From assembly GCF_003207895.1 (NCBI RefSeq), contig NZ_NKUB01000012.1, positions 1 through 64,000 of the forward strand: a stretch of DNA of 64,000 nt. The letters run 5' to 3'. The translations under genes and the position numbers were made by a program. This document shows positions 1-7,293 of the stretch, in pieces. This stretch comes from Komagataeibacter swingsii. GTDB lineage: Bacteria > Pseudomonadota > Alphaproteobacteria > Acetobacterales > Acetobacteraceae. How positions within the stretch are numbered: the first letter of the stretch is position 1; each line of letters opens with the position of its first letter. The notes beneath the pieces were generated by a model. The model worked only from the letters and a program-made list of their open reading frames with translations, was not told the DNA's origin and ran no database searches.

Positions 1-1161
1 CGGATCTTTCCAATTGTTTCCACAACAAGCATCCCAAACCGGGCCTCCATTCAGCATGAAGGCCATCGTGAACCCGTTTCTCAGAAAGGGGTCGTTTTTA
101 GCTGCCTGTCCCCCTTCCGAAGGGGTCACTTTTCCATGCCGCTTAACAGGCAGCGCGAGGGCGCCACGAAATTCTTCTGGCTTGATCATCGCCTCAAGGT
201 TCGCGAGGGCTGGTGCGTCCTGCCGGGCAGCGAGGCGGCAGGTCGCGTGACGCCATCCGCCGTCATTGAAGCCCTGCCAGAAGGGCCGAGGGAACGGCCC
301 GATATTTCGGGGCGCGGTTTTGACATGATCGGCAGTTTCCGCACCCAGGCGCTGCATGCTGCATTGGACGGCATGCGGGGCTCTGCCGATCCATGGATCC
401 TGCTCGGGCTGATGATCGCGGCCCTCAACGCGCAGAATGTCCGGGTGGATGGGGATTCCAACGCACACTACCCGCAGCGCCGTCCGTCACGCCGGCTCGT
501 GGCCGCCGCCGGACTGTTCCAGGATGGCGAGATGGCGCTGGACGAGGCGCTCCTGCGTGGCGCTGCTGTCGACGTGCTCAAAGCCGTTCTGTCCTGCGAG
601 AAGAACGCGACGAATAGCGGCGACTGGGGTGTCCTGGTCGGCCATATCGTGAAAGCGGACGACCATCTGCCCGCCATGGCGGATGAAGACTTCCTGAAAA
701 CGCTCAGCAAGCCCGGCATCACGAAGGCCATAAAGGCGGAAGGCATCCTGCCGCGCAATACCGGCAAGGAAATGCGCCGCGCCCTGATGGACCATGTCGG
801 GCAGGGGATCTGGGTGCATCCTGCCGCGCGTTTCCAGGTCGATGTCGCGGCGCTGAACGCCACCTTCGCGGAAGCGCTCGCCCCGCCATCCGGAGCGGAT
901 GACGATAATGGGGAACTGGCGCATGACGACGATATCGACCCGGAAGACGACGTGGATGCTGGTGCGCTGGCTGGTGGCCCGGTAACCGATGATCCTGCCG
1001 CGACGGGCATTGAACGGGATGAAGTGACTGACACGCCCCCAGACCAGGCGGCAGATCAGGAGGATGACGTGCTGCACGGCAGGGCGGAAAGTCTGGCGCC
1101 GCCATCGCAGACACCTGAAGAATTCCTCAGGGCGCATGTTGAGTTTGTAGGTTTCAGCTGA
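1..1161 (+). CDS. ParB-family plasmid partition protein, C-terminal part (5' truncated by window edge)
   Basis: The frame is open from base 1 to the stop at 1161, so the beginning of the gene lies outside the window; the ATG at 136 is probably internal. The readable part matches the C-terminal region of the large ParB/Srx-type proteins on alphaproteobacterial plasmids. That family has a segment ending in AQNVRVDG, then VLSCEKN..NSG, then the DDHLPAM..EDFL and ILPR..GKEMRRALM.H blocks, all of which are visible here. The tail is acidic and low complexity. The N-terminal ParB nuclease-like domain and helix-turn-helix cannot be seen. By family the role is plasmid partition or regulation. The stretch encoded before base 136 looks less protein-like, so a real start at 136 is not excluded. 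Confidence 0.62.
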   Translation, partial: RIFPIVSTTSIPNRASIQHEGHREPVSQKGVVFSCLSPFRRGHFSMPLNRQREGATKFFWLDHRLKVREGWCVLPGSEAAGRVTPSAVIEALPEGPRERPDISGRGFDMIGSFRTQALHAALDGMRGSADPWILLGLMIAALNAQNVRVDGDSNAHYPQRRPSRRLVAAAGLFQDGEMALDEALLRGAAVDVLKAVLSCEKNATNSGDWGVLVGHIVKADDHLPAMADEDFLKTLSKPGITKAIKAEGILPRNTGKEMRRALMDHVGQGIWVHPAARFQVDVAALNATFAEALAPPSGADDDNGELAHDDDIDPEDDVDAGALAGGPVTDDPAATGIERDEVTDTPPDQAADQEDDVLHGRAESLAPPSQTPEEFLRAHVEFVGFS

Positions 1162-1183
1162 GCGAGGCTGTTGCCGCCGTACT

Positions 1184-1237
1184 GCTCTGGCTCACGGTCC
1201 GTCGCCCCCATGGGGACGTCGGGCGGTGAGCCAGCAA
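1184..1237. repeat. Inverted repeat after the ParB-family gene
   Basis: CTGGCTCAC at 1187-1195 is mirrored exactly by GTGAGCCAG at 1226-1234, flanked by TGC/GCA. The interior contains a second stem around CCCCCATGGGG. The whole forms a stem-loop of about 50 nt between the ParB stop and the next gene. There is no T-tract after it, so it is not a standard terminator. It resembles the longer inverted repeats found elsewhere in the left third of the window. Confidence 0.6.
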
Positions 1238-1343
1238 CGGCCTCTGGCAGGATGTCGACCGGGAAATGCTGCGATGTGCCCCAACCGGGCTTATCCGGAA
1301 CGTCAGGTTACGCGTTCACCTGCGTCGGCGAAGGAGAACCGTG

Positions 1344-1682
1344 ATGACCCATGAATACGTGACGGAAAAGCGTCTGATCGGCAGGTATGTGGTTGAACTG
1401 GGCTTCCACCCGGATGGTGGGGTTCTGATCCGGACGCCTGAAATCTATCCGCCCGCGGCCCGCCGATGGCGGGGACCCTATGAGAGCGTGGAGGCGGCAG
1501 TGGTCGAATTTTCCGCTTTCACGGCGGTTCCAAGAATCACGTCGGACGAACTGGCCCGGCTGAGAGAGCGTGGCTGTGTCGCCGAAATCTGCGGAAAGGA
1601 CGTGATGGTGTGGCACTGCCCATGGCGGGAAGCCAAGACACTGAGCGAATTTGTCCTGGCAAGGGAGGACGGCAATGCCTGA
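1344..1682 (+). CDS. Hypothetical protein, 112 aa
   Basis: I do not recognise a family. The ATG at 1344 is preceded by a good ribosome binding site (AAGGAGAA), and a GTG lies directly upstream in the same frame. The frame stays open to an upstream start at 1266, but that start has no ribosome binding site. The product is soluble and mixed-charge with no signal peptide or membrane segment. Its end overlaps the start of the next gene, which argues for co-transcription. The likely role is an accessory plasmid function, with nothing more specific supported. Confidence 0.6.
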   Translation: MTHEYVTEKRLIGRYVVELGFHPDGGVLIRTPEIYPPAARRWRGPYESVEAAVVEFSAFTAVPRITSDELARLRERGCVAEICGKDVMVWHCPWREAKTLSEFVLAREDGNA

Positions 1683-2088
1683 TTTTCGTATCACGCTGGT
1701 TGAGCGCCTGTTTGAAGCGGATGCCGGCGATTTCAGGGTCACGGCGACGGACGCCGAGGCGGCTGCGCGGATCGTCCTCAATGCGGTCCCCGACAGTGTG
1801 GACTCTGACGGGATCCGGACCACCATTCTGCCTGACGGTCAGGAAGTGGACCTTGAGGTCGAGGAAGTCGTCCATGGCGAGATCGTGGCCATGGTCCACG
1901 ATGCGGGAACTGGCGTGCTGCAGGGACAGTTTGGGTTTTCCCTTGTTTTCAGCCCGGGCCGAGAGGCAGCCTTCGTTCTCGCCAGAGTGATGGATCGTGT
2001 CCTTGCGGATGACGGTGAGCGGGACACTCATGCAGCCTGCGTGCTGCTGCGCCGGTATCTGCACGAATACCTGAACGCGGACGCGTAG
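1675..2088 (+). CDS. Hypothetical protein, 137 aa
   Basis: The ATG at 1675 follows GGAGG with good spacing and overlaps the preceding stop by 8 bases, suggesting translational coupling. The product begins MPDFRITLVERL and has an acidic central part and a helical C-terminus. No catalytic motif, signal peptide or membrane helix is visible. An in-frame ATG at 1651 also exists but has no ribosome binding site. Function unknown. It is probably a small accessory protein expressed with the gene before it. Confidence 0.6.
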   Translation: MPDFRITLVERLFEADAGDFRVTATDAEAAARIVLNAVPDSVDSDGIRTTILPDGQEVDLEVEEVVHGEIVAMVHDAGTGVLQGQFGFSLVFSPGREAAFVLARVMDRVLADDGERDTHAACVLLRRYLHEYLNADA

Positions 2089-2119
2089 GAAAAGCAGGAA
2101 GAAACAGGAAAAAATATGC

Positions 2120-2217
2120 CCGAAGGGCCATCGCGCCTCAAACGGTGGCTCTTGTCCCGCTCCGCGGGCCTGCGATGCCGGTGCACGCGCCGCGTTTGAC
2201 CCGCGATATCCCTTCGG
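2120..2217. repeat. Long inverted repeat upstream of the PP-loop gene
   Basis: The arms at 2120-2144 and 2193-2217 are 25 nt each and match at 21 of 25 positions. The four mismatches fall in two adjacent pairs. The loop carries a smaller hairpin (CCCG/CGGG, about 2156-2168). An A-tract (AGGAAAAAA) lies just before arm 1. The element ends about 35 bases before the PP-loop start codon. The right arm contains TTTGACCCG, which also occurs as CTTGACCCG in the right arm of the repeat at 20071-20236. Confidence 0.75.
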
Positions 2218-2251
2218 ACCGCCAGAAGACATTCAGACAAGGAGAATGTCC

Positions 2252-3277
2252 ATGGTGACCGCAAGCCTGTCATCCCGCCTGGGAACTGTCGTGTCGGGGC
2301 AGGGAGAGATGCCTGATCTGGCGCGTTATGATCACGTCATCGTCGCCTGTTCCTTTGGCAAGGATTCCCTCGCCAGTACGCTGCACCTGCTCGAAAAGGG
2401 CGTGGCGCCGCAGCGCATCGAGTGGTGGCACCATCTTGTGGACGATGACGGGGACGTTTTTGACTGGCCGCATGTGCCCGATTACGGGCGGCATCTGGCT
2501 GCAGCCCTTGGCGTCAGGCTGCATTTCTCCGCGCGCCAGGGTGGGATCGTGCGGGAAATGCTGCGCGATAATGCGCCGACCGCACCGGTCTGGTTCGATA
2601 CCCCGACAGGGCGGGTCACTGTCGGTGGCAAGGGGCCGCCCAATACGCGACGCCGCTTCCCGCAGGTTTCGGCGAACCTGTCGGTCCGCTGGTGTTCCCC
2701 ATACGCCAAGATCATGGTTGCGGATGGCGCCCTGCGGAACCAGGCGCGCTTCAGTCATGCCCGGACCCTGTTTGTAACCGGAGAACGCGCGGCGGAATCC
2801 GCGAACCGTGCCCGTTACGCTGTCTTTGAGCGGCACCGGGCAGACTGTCGTGATGGTCGGATCCGACGGCATATCGATCACTGGCGGCCGGTACATGCCT
2901 GGAGTGAAGCGGCTGTCTGGCAGATCCTGCGTCGGCATGGCGTGATCCCGCCGCTTCCCTATCAGCTCGGGTTTGGCCGTCTGTCCTGCCTGACATGTGT
3001 ATTCATGTCTGCTGATCAGGCTGCAACGCTGCGGCACATGGACCCGGATCGGTTCGCCCGGCTGTGTGAGTGGGAACGCGCATTTGGCTGCACCATCCGA
3101 CGCGACCGGGACCTCGGCACGCTGGCCAATGGCGGCACGGTTTACGGCCCCGTGCGCCGGCACCCGGATCTGGTGCGCCGCGCGCTCTGCCACCGCTGGC
3201 GTGGCCGTGTCCTCACATCCCCCGAACAATGGGTCCTGCCCGCTGGTGCATTCGGCGAGAGCGCCGGGCCGGTCTGA
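2252..3277 (+). CDS. PP-loop ATPase, phosphoadenosine phosphosulfate reductase-like
   Basis: The protein is about 341 aa. It has the PP-loop motif SFGKDS at residues 34-39 after a hydrophobic beta strand (HVIVAC), the signature of the adenine nucleotide alpha hydrolase superfamily that includes PAPS reductase and DndC-like sulfurtransferases. Later conserved-looking blocks are RWCSPYAKI, a TGERAAES segment and a C-terminal RLSCLTCVF with paired cysteines. PAPS reductase-like proteins of this type occur on phages and plasmids, where the substrate is usually unknown. The start at 2252 is chosen because AAGGAG lies 7 bases before it; an ATG at 2246 would sit only 1 base away. It lies alone behind a long inverted repeat, with no dnd genes or sulfate-assimilation genes nearby. 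A nucleotide or base modification role in the recipient is possible but unproven. Confidence 0.75.
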   Translation: MVTASLSSRLGTVVSGQGEMPDLARYDHVIVACSFGKDSLASTLHLLEKGVAPQRIEWWHHLVDDDGDVFDWPHVPDYGRHLAAALGVRLHFSARQGGIVREMLRDNAPTAPVWFDTPTGRVTVGGKGPPNTRRRFPQVSANLSVRWCSPYAKIMVADGALRNQARFSHARTLFVTGERAAESANRARYAVFERHRADCRDGRIRRHIDHWRPVHAWSEAAVWQILRRHGVIPPLPYQLGFGRLSCLTCVFMSADQAATLRHMDPDRFARLCEWERAFGCTIRRDRDLGTLANGGTVYGPVRRHPDLVRRALCHRWRGRVLTSPEQWVLPAGAFGESAGPV

Positions 3278-3308
3278 CCCGCCTCATCCTCCAGCAGGGA
3301 GAAACCCG

Positions 3309-3623
3309 ATGTTAGCGCCGTTCCAGATCCGGAAATTCCTCGACCTGAGCACCGGCCACCTCCCCCTGTCGGACCGTGGACACCTTGAGAGATATGCAAG
3401 GTCAGGTGGCTCCTTTGGGCTGACCTGCCTGTCCGGCCCGCACGGATGGTTTGTCCATGTCCCGCTGGATCCATACTCCCATGATTGGCCGGGGTCGCGG
3501 TCACTGCGGGCCATTCTTGCCCTGGCCCGGAATCACGACTGTGATTACGTCCTGTTTGATGCGGACGGCCCGGTCGATGCCTCGCTTCGTTTCTTTGATG
3601 ACGATGACGATGAAGATGAATGA
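3309..3623 (+). CDS. DUF5983 family protein
   Basis: The product is a small protein of 104 aa. It contains STGHLPLSDR near residues 14-23, a GWFVHV strand, and the ending block CDYVLFDADGPVD followed by an acidic DDDDDEDE tail. This layout matches the DUF5983 family of alphaproteobacterial plasmids and integrative elements. The ATG at 3309 follows AGGGAGAAACC. Function of the family is not known to me. It opens a run of small plasmid genes (DUF5983, DUF3085, DUF6878, DUF6915 and relatives) that commonly travel together. A rho-independent terminator follows at 3677-3708. Confidence 0.72.
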   Translation: MLAPFQIRKFLDLSTGHLPLSDRGHLERYARSGGSFGLTCLSGPHGWFVHVPLDPYSHDWPGSRSLRAILALARNHDCDYVLFDADGPVDASLRFFDDDDDEDE

Positions 3624-3676
3624 CCGGCAACGGCATCGGGCGTCCCTCGGGCCAGAGGCGCCAGTTCTTATTTCTT

Positions 3677-3708
3677 AAGGCGGGATACTTCGGTGTTCCG
3701 CCTTTTTT
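3677..3708 (+). terminator. Rho-independent terminator with TTCG loop
   Basis: GGCGGGATAC at 3679-3688, loop TTCG and GTGTTCCGCC at 3693-3702 form a 10-bp stem with two G-T pairs. Six T residues follow at 3703-3708, and two A residues before the stem could pair with them. It ends the DUF5983 transcript, or acts as an attenuator in the leader of the DUF3085 gene that starts 37 bases later. Confidence 0.85.
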
Positions 3709-3745
3709 GTGTCCTCGCAAGGGGCTCATACAAAGGAATACTGCA

Positions 3746-4216
3746 ATGAAACTTCATTTTGACCACGCCCTGGTGGCGCGTCTTCTTGCTCATGCGCAAG
3801 CCGCGAGCGAACATTCCCCTACCTATGATCAGCTTGTTGACCCGGCCTTTCTCAAGGCTGGCGTGTCGTCGCGCCATCCGACCGGTGCGGATGTCGACCG
3901 TGCGAAGATACCGGCAGGTCTCATGCTGGTTGGCGATCATGGGGTGTACCTGATGTCGAATGGTTATCCGGGCTTCAGTGACGCTGAGGGTCAGGCGAAC
4001 CTTGTCGCCTATGCTGTCGAAGCGGACCCGCGCACATGTCCTGACGACTGGTACGATGTCAAACGCGCGTCGTTTGGCGGTGACGATGGCGCGGAATTTC
4101 TTTCCGCCGATACCATCCGCAAGGCACTGGAGGCGACTGCGGGCAGTCGTTTGTGGATTGATGTCACGCCTGCGCAGATCAGTTGCCCCTATCTGGCATC
4201 CCCGAAAACACCCTGA
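3746..4216 (+). CDS. DUF3085 family protein
   Basis: The product is 156 aa. It has the family hallmarks HPTGADVDRAKIPAGLMLVG, then HGVYLMSNG, then DDWYDVKRASFGGDDGAEFL. The N-terminus is FDHALVARLLAHAQ.AS..SPTYDQL. These match DUF3085, a family found on alphaproteobacterial plasmids and conjugative elements; no biochemical activity is known to me. The ATG at 3746 follows AAGGAATACTGCA. An upstream in-frame start at 3620 would read through the terminator stem and is unlikely. The product is soluble, with no signal peptide. Confidence 0.8.
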   Translation: MKLHFDHALVARLLAHAQAASEHSPTYDQLVDPAFLKAGVSSRHPTGADVDRAKIPAGLMLVGDHGVYLMSNGYPGFSDAEGQANLVAYAVEADPRTCPDDWYDVKRASFGGDDGAEFLSADTIRKALEATAGSRLWIDVTPAQISCPYLASPKTP

Positions 4217-4477
4217 CGCGAACAAGCATATGTCGGATATCGCGAGGACTATTCTTTATTAACGTAAGCAAAAATGTAGGTAACGGGCGAGGTCTGGGCG
4301 TAAAAAATAATAAAAATCATGGTAAATATGATCGGAAACGCTATGCTTAACAATCCTATATTAAGGCATTACCTGTCATTGATCTGCTTACGACATGGTT
4401 TTCAACGTCCGGCCCGCTTCATTTCCGATAACAAGTGCGGGTATGTGCCCGTGCCTGAGCAACCGAGGGAACTCGCC

Positions 4478-4948
4478 ATGACTGAGAACTTCGAACGAAG
4501 CTTTGCGGAGCATGCAGAGCGGTTACTTCGCCATGAAAGAGCATACAATGAAGCTTCAGCGCAAAATCGCAGGATCATCTTTGAAGCGCTTTCGGTATCC
4601 AGGATTACAGCCGTTACAGTGTCGTTTGACGGTGAAGGAGATAGCGGCCAGATCGAGGAGATTGCTGTTGTGCCTGAAGGGGAGGATACACTGCTCGACG
4701 TCCTTGTCGATGCGGTGACGGCGAGGTGGACTGACTGCGAGACTGTCTCGGAACGTACTCCCCTGCGGGATGTCATCGAACAGGTCTGTTACGCCGCACT
4801 GGCCGAGACCAACGGTGGTTGGGAAAACAATGAGGGTGCTTTTGGCGACTTCAGGTTTGACGTGGCCAACAGAACGCTGACGCTCGAATTTAACGGACGA
4901 TATATGTCCACTGAATATTCCGAGCATAGCTGGACAGAGGAGGCCTGA
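4478..4948 (+). CDS. DUF6878 family protein
   Basis: The product is 156 aa and starts MTENFERSF. A helical N-terminus is followed by AVTVSFDGEGDSGQIEEI and a C-terminal block GGWENNEGAFGDFRFDVANR ending in YMSTEYSEH. This is the pattern of DUF6878 proteins, which occur with DUF6915 and antitoxin-like genes on alphaproteobacterial plasmids. The ATG at 4478 was chosen because the family begins here; the frame stays open upstream to 4319, across an AT-rich promoter-like stretch. The next gene starts 1 base after this stop, so the two are probably one transcript. Confidence 0.75.
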   Translation: MTENFERSFAEHAERLLRHERAYNEASAQNRRIIFEALSVSRITAVTVSFDGEGDSGQIEEIAVVPEGEDTLLDVLVDAVTARWTDCETVSERTPLRDVIEQVCYAALAETNGGWENNEGAFGDFRFDVANRTLTLEFNGRYMSTEYSEHSWTEEA

Positions 4949-4949
4949 A

Positions 4950-5318
4950 ATGGCGCATAGTTATTATCATGCTCTCTCGTCGGTGCGGCAGTGGGGAGGT
5001 ACGGCTGATGACTTCCTGCCTATCCATACCTGGTTCGACGAATCAAAATTGATTTCGGCCGATTTTCGGCATCGTGCGCTGAGACATCACGCGGAAGGAA
5101 TCTTCCTCGCTGAGAGACTTTTTGGCGTTGTGCTGACAATTTCCACCGGGCGGGTTGTCCCGGTGCGGTTGATCGCCGAGCAGCATATGCGCGAGGACTT
5201 TGGATTTATTCCGAGTTTCGTTGATTGGCTGAAGGAAATCCGCCCCCAGCCCTGGATGGGACGGGCGCAGCCCATTCATCGAAGCCTTGATCCCGCTTAT
5301 GGCAGACTTTCAGAATAA
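4950..5318 (+). CDS. DUF6915 family protein
   Basis: The product is 122 aa. It begins MAHSYYHALSSVRQWGG and contains HTWFDESK, then HRALRHHAEGIFLAERLFGV, then GRVVPVRLIAEQHMREDFGF, then a proline-rich RPQPWM end. This matches the DUF6915 family. It is rich in histidine and may bind metal, but no catalytic assignment is known to me. The start is 1 base after the preceding stop with GAGGAGGCCTGAA as ribosome binding site, so it is coupled to the DUF6878 gene. Confidence 0.75.
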   Translation: MAHSYYHALSSVRQWGGTADDFLPIHTWFDESKLISADFRHRALRHHAEGIFLAERLFGVVLTISTGRVVPVRLIAEQHMREDFGFIPSFVDWLKEIRPQPWMGRAQPIHRSLDPAYGRLSE

Positions 5319-5558
5319 CAGAAGACTTCTGAAATACTGGCCGTGACGTAGCCCGTATGCGGCGTCGTGGATATGTCGATACGAGGACCATGGAGCTACA
5401 GCTTTTCGTCCTATAAATCAGATAAAATAATGATTGAGGCGAACTTCCGGATGTCACGGGGATAAACGCGTGAAAAAAAAGCTGCGTAGCCCCTTGTCCG
5501 GCAGTCCATCCCATGCCTGCACAAAGCTTCCGACCCCGTCTGTCATTTCTCTCGCGAA

Positions 5559-5586
5559 AGTCCGGACATGCTTCGGGCTTTTGTTT
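5559..5586 (+). terminator. Terminator-like hairpin in a gene leader
   Basis: AGTCCG at 5559-5564 and CGGGCT at 5574-5579 form a 6-bp stem with one G-T pair. It is followed by TTTTGTTTTA. It lies between the DUF6915 gene and the next gene, about 20 bases before that start codon. The arrangement resembles the terminator before the DUF3085 gene, so it may attenuate rather than simply end transcription. Confidence 0.55.
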
Positions 5587-5602
5587 TATGGGGAGTTTCC
5601 CG

Positions 5603-6013
5603 ATGGCCAATTACTTCACTCATTTTTCGTGTGTCCTTGATGTAGGGACGGCTGAAAATGCGGAGAGGGCGCTTGAACTCTATCGGAACGAGCCGGAAGA
5701 TCCTGACGGCTTCTGTGTTTCAAGTGGGTTCTCTCTGAGCGTATCAAGCGAAAACATGTCCAGACTGTGGATCCAAGACGACGGTAGTGGTGACCCTGAG
5801 TGTGTTGTTATTTTCGTTTTGAAGTGTGCCTCCACATTCAGTTTGTCGGGACTGTGGGGGTTTGAGTACGCCAACACCTGCTCGCGCTCACGTCTCGAAG
5901 CCTTTGGTGGAGGCGCACATGTGATCGATCTCGGCGCGCGACGATCTGTCGGCTGGGTTACCACCAATGACTGGCTGGCGGCTGCTCTCGAAGGAGACAC
6001 TTCCGATGCATGA
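5603..6013 (+). CDS. Conserved plasmid protein of unknown function, 136 aa
   Basis: The product begins MANYFTHFSCVLDVGT and contains RLWIQDDGSGDPECVVIFV, then LWGFEYANTCSRSRLEAFGG, then HVIDLGARRSVGW. I recognise this as a type of short protein that accompanies the DUF6878/DUF6915 genes on alphaproteobacterial plasmids, but I cannot name a family. The ATG at 5603 is preceded by GGGGAGTTTCCCG. The end overlaps the next gene by 8 bases, suggesting coupling. The product is soluble with no signal peptide. Confidence 0.65.
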   Translation: MANYFTHFSCVLDVGTAENAERALELYRNEPEDPDGFCVSSGFSLSVSSENMSRLWIQDDGSGDPECVVIFVLKCASTFSLSGLWGFEYANTCSRSRLEAFGGGAHVIDLGARRSVGWVTTNDWLAAALEGDTSDA

Positions 6014-6650
6014 AATTATTGCCGTTCCTGTCTATCAAATTGATGAATTGTCCGGATCAGCTCGTGAAAAGGCTCGCTGCTGGTACCGGGACTTTCTTCA
6101 CCGCTTTTCCTGGTGGGATGCGGTCTATGAGGACTTTCTGCAGATATGCGGCATACTTGGTGTGGACATTGCTACGTTTTTACCCCGGGGTGCAGTAACT
6201 CCAGAGCAAGGCGGTCCGTGCCTCTATTTCCGAGGATTTTCTAATCAGGGGGACGGAGCTTCATTCGAGGGGATCTACCGATATGAACGGCATGCATCCC
6301 ATGAAATCCGCCGTTACGCGCCACGGGATACGCAACTCCACGCGATTGCTGACACCCTGGCGCAGATCCAGAGACGGAATTTCTACCAGCTAATCGCCCG
6401 GATTAGCCAGACCGGGCCCTATTATCACGAATTTACAATGACCGTCACTGTGATACGTGAAAGTCAAACCGGATGCGAAATGACCGAAGACGCCGCGCAG
6501 ATACTCTCTGATGTCATGCGTGATCTTGCACGATGGCTGTATCGCTCTCTCGAAACAGCATGGGATTACGAATCTTCCGATGACGCCGTCGATGAGGCCA
6601 TTCGCATCAATGAATATACGTTTACGACGAACGGTATCCGGTTCGGATAG
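6006..6650 (+). CDS. Antitoxin-of-stability-system-like plasmid protein
   Basis: The product is 214 aa from the ATG at 6006, which follows GAAGGAGACACTTCCG. The protein has YQIDELSGSAREKARCWYRD, then WWDAVYEDF, then YFRGFSNQGDGASFEG, and ends NEYTFTTNGIRFG. Homologues on rhizobial and acetic acid bacterial plasmids are often labelled antitoxin of toxin-antitoxin stability system, but I see no toxin partner here and the label is doubtful. It overlaps the preceding gene by 8 bases. It is the last gene of the small-DUF run, and an AT-rich gap follows. Confidence 0.7.
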   Translation: MHEIIAVPVYQIDELSGSAREKARCWYRDFLHRFSWWDAVYEDFLQICGILGVDIATFLPRGAVTPEQGGPCLYFRGFSNQGDGASFEGIYRYERHASHEIRRYAPRDTQLHAIADTLAQIQRRNFYQLIARISQTGPYYHEFTMTVTVIRESQTGCEMTEDAAQILSDVMRDLARWLYRSLETAWDYESSDDAVDEAIRINEYTFTTNGIRFG

Positions 6651-6908
6651 ATCGTCTGCGCGCAAGGCCGTGGCGGCCTGAAACCGGTCGGCATGGTCAT
6701 CAGAAGCATGAATATACGGCATGGCTTTGAGAGGGCCCATCAGGACATGCGGGTGAACCGTGTTTGCAAGCAGAGAAAAAGACATGTTTACAAATATAAA
6801 ATATAAAAATATTGTTTTAAATGATGTTCCGAGATGTATGTATAAAAATATAATATAAAATAATTATAATCAATAAATAAAAAGAAAATATAGAGAGGAT
6901 CGGCACCA
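6651..6908. promoter_or_regulatory. AT-rich tract before the ardC group
   Basis: There is no convincing gene here. From about 6781 to 6895 the sequence is almost entirely A and T (for example TATAAAAATATAATATAAAA), in sharp contrast to the GC-rich surroundings. It runs straight into the GC-rich inverted repeat at 6909-7021. This is the same order as before ssb. It probably contains the promoter for the 51-aa gene and ardC, but so many TATAAT-like strings occur that no single one can be chosen. Confidence 0.5.
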
Positions 6909-7021
6909 CAGTCCAGCCTGCCGCGCAAGGGGTGGCTCCTCGCCGTGCGCGATGGCTGCGCCATCTGTGCGCGGCTCCGGTGCCGCCGCTGTGCGGCGCC
7001 CTTGCCCGCCAGTCTGGCCTG
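6909..7021. repeat. Long inverted repeat upstream of the ardC group
   Basis: The arms at 6909-6931 and 6999-7021 are 23 nt each and identical at 19 of 23 positions when one is reverse-complemented. The interior carries further hairpins: GATGGC-TGC-GCCATC (about 6951-6965) within GCGC/GCGC, and GCCGCC/GGCGGC-like pairing near 6982-6997. The element can fold into one branched structure of about 113 nt. The 51-aa gene starts 45 bases downstream. Confidence 0.75.
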
Positions 7022-7065
7022 CGGTCGCCGGAAGGGGTCGAAACCCCCGAAAAAAGGATCTGGAA

Positions 7066-7221
7066 ATGGCACAGAACCGCATCGCGCCGCCGTCCCGCCC
7101 TGCCGTCGAAATCGCCAAATTCGTCGCCATCGTGCTCCTCTGGACGGCCTCCATGGTCACTTTCCTCCTGCTGCCCGACGTCTTCCTCGATCCGTGCACG
7201 GGCATCATCGATCTCAGGTGA
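7066..7221 (+). CDS. Small single-span membrane protein, 51 aa
   Basis: The product begins MAQNRIAPPSRPAVEIAK. One hydrophobic segment, FVAIVLLWTASMVTFLLL at about residues 19-36, should span the inner membrane. The ATG at 7066 follows AAAGGATCTGGAA. It lies between the inverted repeat and ardC. No family recognised; it may be the leader gene of the ardC transcript. The frame is open further upstream to 6952, but that part would run through the inverted repeat. Confidence 0.5.
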   Translation: MAQNRIAPPSRPAVEIAKFVAIVLLWTASMVTFLLLPDVFLDPCTGIIDLR

Positions 7222-7293
7222 CACCACTCTCGCCATCCGCTGCCCATCCGCACCGCCCTTCGGGGCGGCGTCTGCATTTTCTGGAGACTGATC

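Noticed and set aside
6390-6785. Minus-strand open frame of 131 codons
   Set aside because: It lies mostly antisense to the conserved gene at 6006-6650, has no ribosome binding site and shows no family feature.
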